Shown piece by piece: positions 18,242 through 23,740 of a stretch of 23,740 bases of DNA. The number at the start of each line of letters is the position of its first letter. Position 1 is the first letter of the stretch. The translations under genes and the position numbers were made by a program. The notes below the pieces were generated by a model. That model saw only the letters and a list, made by a program, of their open reading frames with translations. It did not search any database and was not told the origin of the DNA. This stretch comes from a virus: the IMG/VR virus record IMGVR_UViG_3300024264_000173, positions 1 to 23,740 of that record. The stretch is one strand, 5' to 3'.

Positions 18242-19086
18242 TATAAAAATCCTCTCGTACTAATTAAATTACCACTAACAAAATCATTAAGATTAAATTG
18301 TTCAACATGTGTTCTACTGTAAATAGGCTGTAGTGTTACTGCTATCAAACTTTGTGCAGGTACCCAAGTTCCTGGTTCACTTTCGTTAGTTCCAGCATCG
18401 CCACCTGCGATATTTGTTTTTAAGTAATCAACATCTTGTGGCATATCAACGTTAAAACTTGTTACAACACAAGGAACATTTTTAAACACATATTCTCCGT
18501 ATCCATTAAATTTTACAATTGGTGGCGGATTACCTGTGTTTGCTCCGTTGTCTCCATAAAACATTTTTGTTAGTGTACGCAAGTAAGTTACTGCCGCAAC
18601 CCAATATTCTGCATCTTCATTAGTTTCAATAAAGAAATCACCGGATACTACTATAGCATCCACAGCGGAGTTCTGGTAATTGTAAAAAGGATAATTACTA
18701 TGTACAGGTTGCATTGAACTATATGACGCCTGATGCGAAAATATTACTGACGGAGTAAACGGAAATATTAATCTATTACCTGAATTTACTAGTGGTGCCA
18801 TTAAACTAGAATCTAATTCACCAATAACTGGAGGAATACTAATACTAACACGCCAATCATTATCACCTGCACTGTCTATAATCTTTGCTTCTGATGTTGT
18901 TCGGTTTTTTGGTACAGCATCTTTTGGTATGTTAACACTACGACGAGCAACAATTTCTTCAATACCCGACCGATATGCATTAACACGCTTTTTTACTGCT
19001 TTAGTCACACTTTGTACTGTGGCTCCAATAGAACCAGAATTTTGTACACCGGACGAATTTGGATCTTGATCTCGAAATGTTGTCAT
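18241..19086 (-). CDS. Baseplate tail-tube cap protein, gp48/gp54-like
   Basis: A 281-residue protein, first gene of the minus-strand tail block. Residues 1-60 are polar and basic (KAVKKRVNAYRSGIEEIVARR). From residue 75 a beta-rich body follows: WRVSISIPPVI, RLIFPFTPSVIFSHQASYSS, VDAIVVSGDFFIETNEDAEYW, then VAAVTYLRTLTKMFYG and PPPIVKFNGYGEYVFKNVPCVV. This pattern of a tube-like fold with an aromatic helix and a closing beta strand is what tail-tube cap and initiator proteins show. The C-terminal ending loosely recalls that of T4 gp48. In T4, gp48 and gp54 cap the hub and start the tube; which of the two this matches is not certain. GGAG sits six bases before the ATG. Its neighbours gp53, hub and gp5 support a baseplate role. 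Confidence 0.6.
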   Translation of the reverse strand: MTTFRDQDPNSSGVQNSGSIGATVQSVTKAVKKRVNAYRSGIEEIVARRSVNIPKDAVPKNRTTSEAKIIDSAGDNDWRVSISIPPVIGELDSSLMAPLVNSGNRLIFPFTPSVIFSHQASYSSMQPVHSNYPFYNYQNSAVDAIVVSGDFFIETNEDAEYWVAAVTYLRTLTKMFYGDNGANTGNPPPIVKFNGYGEYVFKNVPCVVTSFNVDMPQDVDYLKTNIAGGDAGTNESEPGTWVPAQSLIAVTLQPIYSRTHVEQFNLNDFVSGNLISTRGFL

Positions 19087-19113
19087 AAATTACTCCATTA
19101 AACTTTATAGTAT

Positions 19114-19121
19114 TATTTAGT
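19114..19121 (-). promoter_or_regulatory. Possible late promoter box ACTAAATA ahead of the tail block
   Basis: The minus strand reads ACTAAATA at 19121-19114, sharing TAAATA with the T4 late box but not its first two bases. It lies 27 bases before the tube-cap ATG, with the GGAG RBS (19096-19093) between. The tail block needs a late promoter here and this is the best candidate, but it is a weak match. Confidence 0.4.
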
Positions 19122-19149
19122 TGACTTTTTTAACTACGTATATTATAAT
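19121..19149 (+). promoter_or_regulatory. Sigma70-type promoter of gp55
   Basis: TTGACT (19121-19126) and TATAAT (19144-19149) are separated by exactly 17 bases, which fits a host sigma70 promoter with one mismatch. Transcription would start near 19156, leaving about 25 bases before the ATG at 19181, with the RBS GGAG at 19172-19175. It points to early expression of gp55 and lies back to back with the tail-block control region. Confidence 0.75.
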
Positions 19150-19180
19150 AGTAACTAATATATATTAAATCGGAGACCTA

Positions 19181-20020
19181 ATGAGAAAAGTAAATTACTT
19201 AAACAACAAAGATATCTTAAAAGAGATACACAAATCAAAAAGCACCTTTTGTAGTTATGTTGCTGACGAATATGGTATGTTTGATATAATTTTGCCTAGT
19301 ATAGACAAGATAAACATTCGTACTATTGCCGAAGCAAAGCGTAATAAAGCAAAAAAACAAAGCCAATTAGCCTTTGAAACAAGAAAAATGGCCGGAGAAA
19401 AGATTAAACAAGCAGAATGCGAAGTTGATTACCGAAAAATTACAAAAGAAGAATTAATTTTTCGAATTATGACATTTGACCACATTCCAGAAGAGCCCGG
19501 AAGAAAGAAAAATCCTAAAACTATAGCAGATACAAAGACAAAACTTAATTTTCCACCGTTTCAGCACTATAAGTTTAATGAACACGATGAATTAGTTTGT
19601 GTAGGCAAATCACACTGGGAAGGCGGACTAGAAAACGGCTTTTTTAACAAAGGCCACGGAAAAGCAACTAATAAACTTGCTATGATGTGGATGAAACTGT
19701 GTGATAGATACGCAACAAGAGGAAATGTACGTGGATACACATACAATGACGAAATGCGTGGACAAGCAATACTGCAATTAGCACAAATTGGACTACAATT
19801 TGACGAGTCGAAGTCGCAAAACCCATTTGCTTACTATACAGCGGCAGTTACAAACTCGTTTGTACGTGTTATCAACTTAGAAAAGCGTAATCAAAACATT
19901 AGAGATGATATTTTAGAGATGAATAATATGAATCCTTCATATACTAGACAACATTCTGGTGAATGGGAAGCCCAACAGAAGCGAGAAGCAGAAGCAAACG
20001 CTAAAAAAATAAACACTTGA
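19181..20020 (+). CDS. gp55: Late-transcription sigma factor gp55-like, with a long internal insertion
   Basis: A 279-residue protein against 185 in T4 gp55. Residues 4-12 (VNYLNNKDI) match the T4 start (YNYVNNKEL). Residues 160-250 match the sigma region-2-like core: MMWMKLCDRYATRGNVRGYT, NDEMRGQAILQLAQIGLQFD, ESKSQNPFAYYTAAVTNSFV, then INLEKRNQN. Between them lie about 130 residues absent from T4, basic at first and containing GRKKNPKTIADTK and NFPPFQHYKF. gp55 joins host RNA polymerase and recognises TATAAATA late promoters. The T4 protein ends with a hydrophobic/acidic motif (around DFLYE) that binds the sliding clamp; here the ending is polar (EANAKKINT) and no such motif is seen. The ATG has a good RBS (GGAG, five-base gap). 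Its stop codon overlaps the -35 box of the gp47 promoter. Confidence 0.85.
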   Translation: MRKVNYLNNKDILKEIHKSKSTFCSYVADEYGMFDIILPSIDKINIRTIAEAKRNKAKKQSQLAFETRKMAGEKIKQAECEVDYRKITKEELIFRIMTFDHIPEEPGRKKNPKTIADTKTKLNFPPFQHYKFNEHDELVCVGKSHWEGGLENGFFNKGHGKATNKLAMMWMKLCDRYATRGNVRGYTYNDEMRGQAILQLAQIGLQFDESKSQNPFAYYTAAVTNSFVRVINLEKRNQNIRDDILEMNNMNPSYTRQHSGEWEAQQKREAEANAKKINT

Positions 20021-20045
20021 CAATGTATAGTTTTTAACGTATAAT
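20017..20045 (+). promoter_or_regulatory. Consensus sigma70 promoter of gp47/gp46
   Basis: TTGACA (20017-20022) and TATAAT (20040-20045) with 17 bases between: a perfect match to both consensus boxes and to ideal spacing. The TGA stop of gp55 (20018-20020) lies inside the -35 box. Transcription would start near 20052, just before the gp47 RBS AGGAG (20058-20062). Confidence 0.8.
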
Positions 20046-20071
20046 AATATAGAAAACAGGAGTGATTATAA

Positions 20072-21082
20072 GTGTTTAAAAAAGCGGCTGTCTTTACTGA
20101 CATTCATCTTGGCCTAAAAGGCAATAGTAAAGTACATAACGATGATTGTGAACGTTTCGTAGATTGGTTTATCGAACAAGCAAAGGCCAATAACTGTGAA
20201 ACAGGTATCTTTTGTGGCGACTGGCATCATAATAGAAACAGTTTAAATCTTACAACTATGGATGCTACAATCCGTTGTATGGAAAAACTTGGTAGTTCAT
20301 TTGAAAAGTTCTACTTCTTTGATGGTAATCACGACTTATATTATAAAGATAAGCGTGATGTCAACTCGACAGCGTTTGCTACATACATTCCTGGTATTAC
20401 TTTTATTGATGAAATATATCAAGAAGAGGATGTTGCACTAGTCCCTTGGTTAGTAGGCGACGAATGGAAGAAGATGAAGGACATTAAAACAAAGTATATG
20501 TTTGGACACTTTGAACTTCCTAGTTTTTATATGAACGCCATGGTACAAATGCCTGATCATGGAGAACTAAAGAGTGAACATTTTGTAAATCAAGAATATG
20601 TGTTTAGTGGGCACTTCCACAAACGCCAGAAACAAGGCAAGGTACACTACATTGGTAATGCATTTCCACACAACTATGCAGATGCATGGGATGACGATCG
20701 CGGAATGATGATTCTTGATAGAGAAAACAATAAAGAACCGGAATATTTAAGTTGGAGTGATTGTCCTAAGTATCGAACAACTACACTTAGTCGATTATTA
20801 GATCCTAATCAGGATATTATTAAAAGTAATATGTACCTACGTGTTACTATTGATGTTCCAATTAGTTACGAAGAAGCACAATTCATTAAAGAAACGTATA
20901 TCTCACAACATGGATGTAGAGAGATTACTTTAATCCCGCAAAAACAGGTTGAAGAAATTTCAACAGATTTAGATATTTCAACATTTGAAAGTGTTGACGA
21001 AATTGTATCTAAAGAAATTACTGCAATTGACTCAGACAACTTTAACAAGAAAATGCTATTGGACATCTATAACGAACTATGA
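20072..21082 (+). CDS. gp47: Recombination endonuclease subunit gp47 (Mre11/SbcD-like phosphoesterase)
   Basis: A 336-residue protein, almost the length of T4 gp47 (339). All metallophosphatase motifs are present: FTDIHLG with D10 and H12, FCGDWHHNR with D50, DGNHD with N86, H87 and D88, FGHFELP with H146, and SGHFHKRQ with H171 and H173. Together with gp46 it forms the nuclease complex that resects DNA ends, feeds recombination-dependent replication and helps degrade host DNA. Translation starts with GTG at 20072, nine bases after AGGAG; no in-frame ATG is close. Its stop overlaps the gp46 start (ATGA at 21079-21082), fitting equal production of both subunits. Confidence 0.93.
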   Translation: MFKKAAVFTDIHLGLKGNSKVHNDDCERFVDWFIEQAKANNCETGIFCGDWHHNRNSLNLTTMDATIRCMEKLGSSFEKFYFFDGNHDLYYKDKRDVNSTAFATYIPGITFIDEIYQEEDVALVPWLVGDEWKKMKDIKTKYMFGHFELPSFYMNAMVQMPDHGELKSEHFVNQEYVFSGHFHKRQKQGKVHYIGNAFPHNYADAWDDDRGMMILDRENNKEPEYLSWSDCPKYRTTTLSRLLDPNQDIIKSNMYLRVTIDVPISYEEAQFIKETYISQHGCREITLIPQKQVEEISTDLDISTFESVDEIVSKEITAIDSDNFNKKMLLDIYNEL

Positions 21083-22851
21083 TACAAATTAAAGACCTAA
21101 CTGTAAAAAACTTTATGAGTGTGGGTAATCAAACTCAGGCTGTTGACTTTAATAAAGAACAACTAACACTTGTACTAGGTGAAAACTTAGATCAAGGCGG
21201 AGATGATAACGGATCACGTAATGGTACTGGTAAAACTACTATCATTAATGCTTTAAGTTATGCGTTATACGGTACAGCGTTAACAAATATTAAACGTAAT
21301 AATCTTATTAACAAAACTAATAGCAAAGGCATGTTAGTAACACTGCATTTTGAAAAAGATGGCATAGATTATAGAATTGAAAGAGGGCGGTCACCTAATG
21401 TCCTTAAATTTTATATTAACAATCAAGAACAAGAAATGTTAGATGAGTCACAAGGTGATTCACGTAAAACACAAGAAGATATTAATCAACTATTAGGCAT
21501 GACCCACGATATGTTCAAGCATGTTGTTGCACTTAATACGTATACTGAACCGTTTTTAAGTATGAGGCAGAACGATCAACGTGCTATCATTGAACAGTTG
21601 TTAGGTATTACTATCCTTAGTGAGAAAGCAGATACTTTAAAAGACCAAGTTCGGCAGACTAAAGAAACTATTACACAAGAAACATTAAAGATTGAAGCAA
21701 TACAAACAGCAAATAGCAAGATCGAAGACACTATTTCTAGTTTGCAAGGAACACAACGTGCTTGGCTTGCTAAGAAGCAACAAGACATTAGTAAACTAGC
21801 ATCTGCTATTGATGAGTTAGAACACTTAGATGTTAATATTGAATTAGAATCTCATGAAAAACTATCTAATTGGAATGAACATAACAATGCTATTTTGGCT
21901 CTTAAAAAAGAATTAAGCACATTAGAGCCAGCACTACAACGTGCTGAGAAGAGTGTTGAAAAAGCAACTAAAGACATAACAAATCTTGAAGATGCTACTT
22001 GTTATACATGTGGACAAGAACTACACGCAGATAAAAAAGCAGAACTACAAACACGTAAAGAAAAAGAATTAGATGAAGCAATTGACTATCGATCAGAAAT
22101 TTCTAAAAAAGTAGATGACGTTGTTAAGGGACTTGGAGACATTGGTGATATCAATGGTAAACCTACTACTTACTATGAAACAGCAAAAGAAGCATACGAG
22201 CATAGACAGAATGTTGACAGTTTAAAAACTGCTTTACAAAATAAACAAGACGAAGAAGATCCTTATCAAAAACAAATTGACGAGTTGACCACAACAGCCG
22301 TACAAATTATAGACTGGTCTCCTGTTAATGACTTAACTAGTTTCAAAGAACATCAAGAGTTTTTATTAAAACTGTTAACAAACAAAGATAGTTTTATTCG
22401 TAAGAAGATTATTGATCAAAACTTAGCATACTTAAACAATAGACTTACATATTATCTTGACAAACTAGGTTTACCACATCAGGTTGTATTCCAAAACGAT
22501 CTAAATGTTGAGATTACACAACTTGGTCAAGACTTAGACTTTGATAACTTGTCAAGAGGTGAGCGTAATAGACTTATCCTTGGTATGAGTTTTGCATTTA
22601 GAGATGTTTGGGAAAGTTTATATCAAAATATTAACTTATTGTTTATTGATGAGTTAATTGACAGCGGTATGGACACTGCTGGAGTTGAAGGATCTTTAGC
22701 AGTTCTTAAGAAGATGGGTAGAGAACGCAATAAAAATGTGTTTCTTATCTCACACAAAGACGAATTAATTGGTAGAGTTAATCATTTAATGAAAGTTGTT
22801 AAAGAAAATGGCTTTACTTCATATGAAAATGACATAGAAATAGTAGATTAA
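21079..22851 (+). CDS. gp46: Recombination endonuclease subunit gp46 (Rad50/SbcC-like ATPase)
   Basis: A 590-residue SMC-type ATPase (T4 gp46 is 560). Walker A is GSRNGTGKTT at residues 45-54. Two coiled-coil arms (about 175-300 and 315-400) flank a zinc hook CYTC (C308, C311). The ABC signature LSRGE is at 491-495, Walker B LLFIDE at about 520-525, and the switch histidine in FLISHK at H559. With gp47 it binds and processes DNA ends during recombination-dependent replication. The gene has no clear RBS of its own; the ATG overlaps the gp47 stop (ATGA), so it is probably translated by coupling. Its own stop overlaps the next ATG (TAATG at 22848-22852). Confidence 0.93.
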   Translation: MIQIKDLTVKNFMSVGNQTQAVDFNKEQLTLVLGENLDQGGDDNGSRNGTGKTTIINALSYALYGTALTNIKRNNLINKTNSKGMLVTLHFEKDGIDYRIERGRSPNVLKFYINNQEQEMLDESQGDSRKTQEDINQLLGMTHDMFKHVVALNTYTEPFLSMRQNDQRAIIEQLLGITILSEKADTLKDQVRQTKETITQETLKIEAIQTANSKIEDTISSLQGTQRAWLAKKQQDISKLASAIDELEHLDVNIELESHEKLSNWNEHNNAILALKKELSTLEPALQRAEKSVEKATKDITNLEDATCYTCGQELHADKKAELQTRKEKELDEAIDYRSEISKKVDDVVKGLGDIGDINGKPTTYYETAKEAYEHRQNVDSLKTALQNKQDEEDPYQKQIDELTTTAVQIIDWSPVNDLTSFKEHQEFLLKLLTNKDSFIRKKIIDQNLAYLNNRLTYYLDKLGLPHQVVFQNDLNVEITQLGQDLDFDNLSRGERNRLILGMSFAFRDVWESLYQNINLLFIDELIDSGMDTAGVEGSLAVLKKMGRERNKNVFLISHKDELIGRVNHLMKVVKENGFTSYENDIEIVD

Positions 22852-23048
22852 TGACCGACGACACACACGATCTATTAACAAAAGCATATATGGAGTATTT
22901 CAAGGAAAACGAGAATTTTGAAAATCGTTTATCTTATAGGACACACCGGGCAAGCCGGAAATGCCTCAGAGAGATACGCAGATTGAGTAAATTACGTATG
23001 GACGAGATTAACGAAACGTTCAAAACCAAGATCGAGGCAGAGAAATAG
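22851..23048 (+). CDS. Small basic helical protein of unknown function
   Basis: A 65-residue protein not recognised by name. It has an acidic N-terminus (MTDDTHDLL) and an Arg/Lys-rich middle (RTHRASRKCLREIRRLSKLR), and appears fully helical with one cysteine. It is a good candidate for a nucleic-acid or protein-binding accessory factor, but nothing in the sequence proves this. The start overlaps the gp46 stop (TAATG), so it is likely produced by coupled translation with the recombination genes. Small genes between gp46 and the clamp gene are common in T4-like phages. Confidence 0.7.
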   Translation: MTDDTHDLLTKAYMEYFKENENFENRLSYRTHRASRKCLREIRRLSKLRMDEINETFKTKIEAEK

Positions 23049-23068
23049 AAGACACGGTAAGTAAGTTC

Positions 23069-23518
23069 ATGCAGTGGACTTATCAAGGAAAAACAATTGA
23101 CACAATACCAGATGAGTATGAAGGCTTTGTTTATCTAATTACAAATACCACTACAGGCCAAAAATATATAGGCAAGAAACTAGCAAAATTTAAAACTACC
23201 AAGCCACCACTCAAAGGCAAAAAAAATAAAAGACGTGGAAAAAAAGAAAGCGATTGGAAAGATTACTGGGGATCCAGTGACAGACTAAACGCAGACGTTG
23301 CACAACTAGGCGAAAACAAGTTTACAAGAGAAATATTATACCTATGTAAAGGTAGGGGCGAAATGTCCTATATAGAGGCAAGAGAACAGTTTGATAGGCG
23401 TGTACTTGAAACTGATGATTACTATAACGGTATCATTAATGTTAGAGTAGGCGGATCAGACAAACTCAAACAGGCATTGCTAGAACATCACATCAAGGCA
23501 AAACAATCTAACACCTAA
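23069..23518 (+). CDS. GIY-YIG family endonuclease (Seg-like)
   Basis: A 149-residue protein that is mainly a GIY-YIG domain. GFVYLI at residues 19-24 stands for the GIY part and QKYIGKK at 31-37 for the YIG part. A very basic loop follows (38-60, Lys/Arg-rich), then DYWGSS near 65-70. Further candidate active-site residues are R87 (KFTREIL), E103 (SYIEAREQF) and N120 or N124 (YYNGIINV). The family cuts DNA; T4 carries free-standing Seg homing endonucleases of this type. No separate DNA-binding module is seen beyond the basic loop, so it may be a homing enzyme or a domesticated nuclease. The RBS is weak (GGTAAG-like), 20 bases after the previous stop. Confidence 0.75.
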   Translation: MQWTYQGKTIDTIPDEYEGFVYLITNTTTGQKYIGKKLAKFKTTKPPLKGKKNKRRGKKESDWKDYWGSSDRLNADVAQLGENKFTREILYLCKGRGEMSYIEAREQFDRRVLETDDYYNGIINVRVGGSDKLKQALLEHHIKAKQSNT

Positions 23519-23587
23519 GGTTGGCGGGCCAGATTAAAAATACCGCTGAGAAAAAGGTCCCGTGATAAGGACACTCGTACACGTTGA

Positions 23588-23610
23588 GCCGCGTCCGGTA
23601 GTAGGGCGGC
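23588..23610 (+). repeat. Hairpin GCCGC...GCGGC in the non-coding region
   Basis: Five G-C pairs (23588-23592 with 23606-23610) continue, after a two-base bulge, into CC/GG (23595-23596 with 23604-23605) around the loop GGTAGTA. It is the most GC-rich point near this end of the window. Confidence 0.5.
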
Positions 23611-23622
23611 AGGATTGATGTA

Positions 23623-23640
23623 GATTGACTGTTAGCAATC
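23623..23640 (+). repeat. Hairpin GATTG(A)CT-GTT-AGCAATC
   Basis: Seven base pairs with one bulged A and a three-base loop. It is followed by GAAAAA rather than a T-run, so it does not look like an intrinsic terminator. Confidence 0.45.
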
Positions 23641-23737
23641 GAAAAACACAACACAGTTCATAAAAACTCTTTAGCAATAGGAACGAAGCGAGAGGTAATG
23701 TGTTATATGTAATAATATATATTTTTTAAGGAATTAT
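23641..23737 (+). promoter_or_regulatory. AT-rich leader with RBS for the next gene
   Basis: No gene is seen here. It contains CTCT (23667-23670) able to pair with AGAG (23691-23694), an extended -10-like TGTAATAAT (23708-23716) without a clear -35 box, and a strong RBS AAGGA (23728-23732) five bases before the ATG at 23738. Confidence 0.4.
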
Positions 23738-23740
23738 ATG
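23738..23740 (+). CDS. Start codon of a further gene, cut by the right edge
   Basis: ATG in the last three bases, preceded by AAGGA at ideal spacing. In T4-like genomes the sliding clamp gene 45 lies near gp46 in this direction, so it could be gp45, but no coding sequence is visible to test this. Confidence 0.45.

Larger units (their letters stand above)
23519..23640 (+). ncRNA. GC-rich non-coding stretch able to fold; candidate structured RNA or leader
   Basis: This is 122 bases with 63 G or C by direct count (about 52%), reaching 21 of 30 at 23581-23610, while the following 100 bases have only 28. No convincing gene lies here. Four pairings are visible: 23524-23530 with 23556-23563 (U58 bulged), 23577-23580 with 23586-23589 partly competing with the next stem, 23588-23592 with 23606-23610 (GCCGC/GCGGC, extended by CC/GG), and 23623-23630 with 23634-23640 (one bulged A, GTT loop). 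No U-run follows, so it is not a simple terminator. It could be a structured RNA, a leader of the next gene, or a regulatory target. No known family was recognised. Confidence 0.35.

Noticed and set aside
23519-23586. Continuation of the reading frame after the nuclease stop (basic peptide of about 22 codons)
   Set aside because: No start codon or RBS, and the bias towards Arg/Lys comes from GC-rich folded DNA; nothing suggests a coding exon or readthrough product.
23519-23640. Group I intron, tRNA or tmRNA
   Set aside because: No group I core (P4-P7 pattern), no cloverleaf with acceptor and T-loop, and no Ala-tRNA-like ends were found.
23588-23640. Rho-independent terminator
   Set aside because: Neither hairpin is followed by a run of T.

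Overview
The window is a piece of an AT-rich genome of a contractile-tailed, T4-like phage (myovirus). It carries a T4-type baseplate module, the late sigma factor gp55 and the recombination pair gp47/gp46. The combination of a very large tail protein after gp6, a C-terminal GH19 domain on gp5 and a long gp55 resembles marine and alphaproteobacterial T4-like phages more than coliphage T4. That placement is inference from remembered family features, not a database result.

Region 1 (1-9730, minus strand): a giant structural protein (at least 2074 residues, cut by the left edge) follows the baseplate wedge protein gp6. A T4-type late promoter box, TATAAATA, lies just upstream of gp6, with a second matching box closer to the start codon.

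Region 2 (9813-10700, plus strand): a lone SGNH/GDSL-like hydrolase gene sits in the opposite direction between the two blocks of tail genes. Its stop overlaps the gp25 stop by 4 bases.

Region 3 (10697-19086, minus strand; transcription order is right to left): tail-tube cap-like protein, gp53, a 1034-residue hub-like protein with a TTG start, gp5 spike with OB fold, beta-helix and GH19 lytic domain, a cysteine CHAP/NlpC-like hydrolase, a PAAR spike tip and gp25. Genes are tightly packed with repeated TAATG stop/start overlaps. Together they would build the hub, spike and inner wedge, and the spike complex carries two different peptidoglycan-cutting enzymes.

Region 4 (19087-23740, plus strand): a divergent control region separates the late tail genes from gp55. 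gp55 and gp47 each have a sigma70 promoter with 17-base spacing and consensus or near-consensus boxes. gp47 and gp46 (Mre11/Rad50-like) overlap, followed by a 65-residue basic protein and a GIY-YIG nuclease. The window ends with a 219-base non-coding stretch whose first half is unusually GC-rich and can fold into several hairpins, then the RBS and ATG of one more gene.

How it fits together: host sigma70 would transcribe gp55 and gp47/46 early. gp55 would then direct RNA polymerase to TATAAATA-like late promoters, including those found here ahead of the baseplate genes. No tRNA, rRNA, CRISPR array or insertion sequence was seen.
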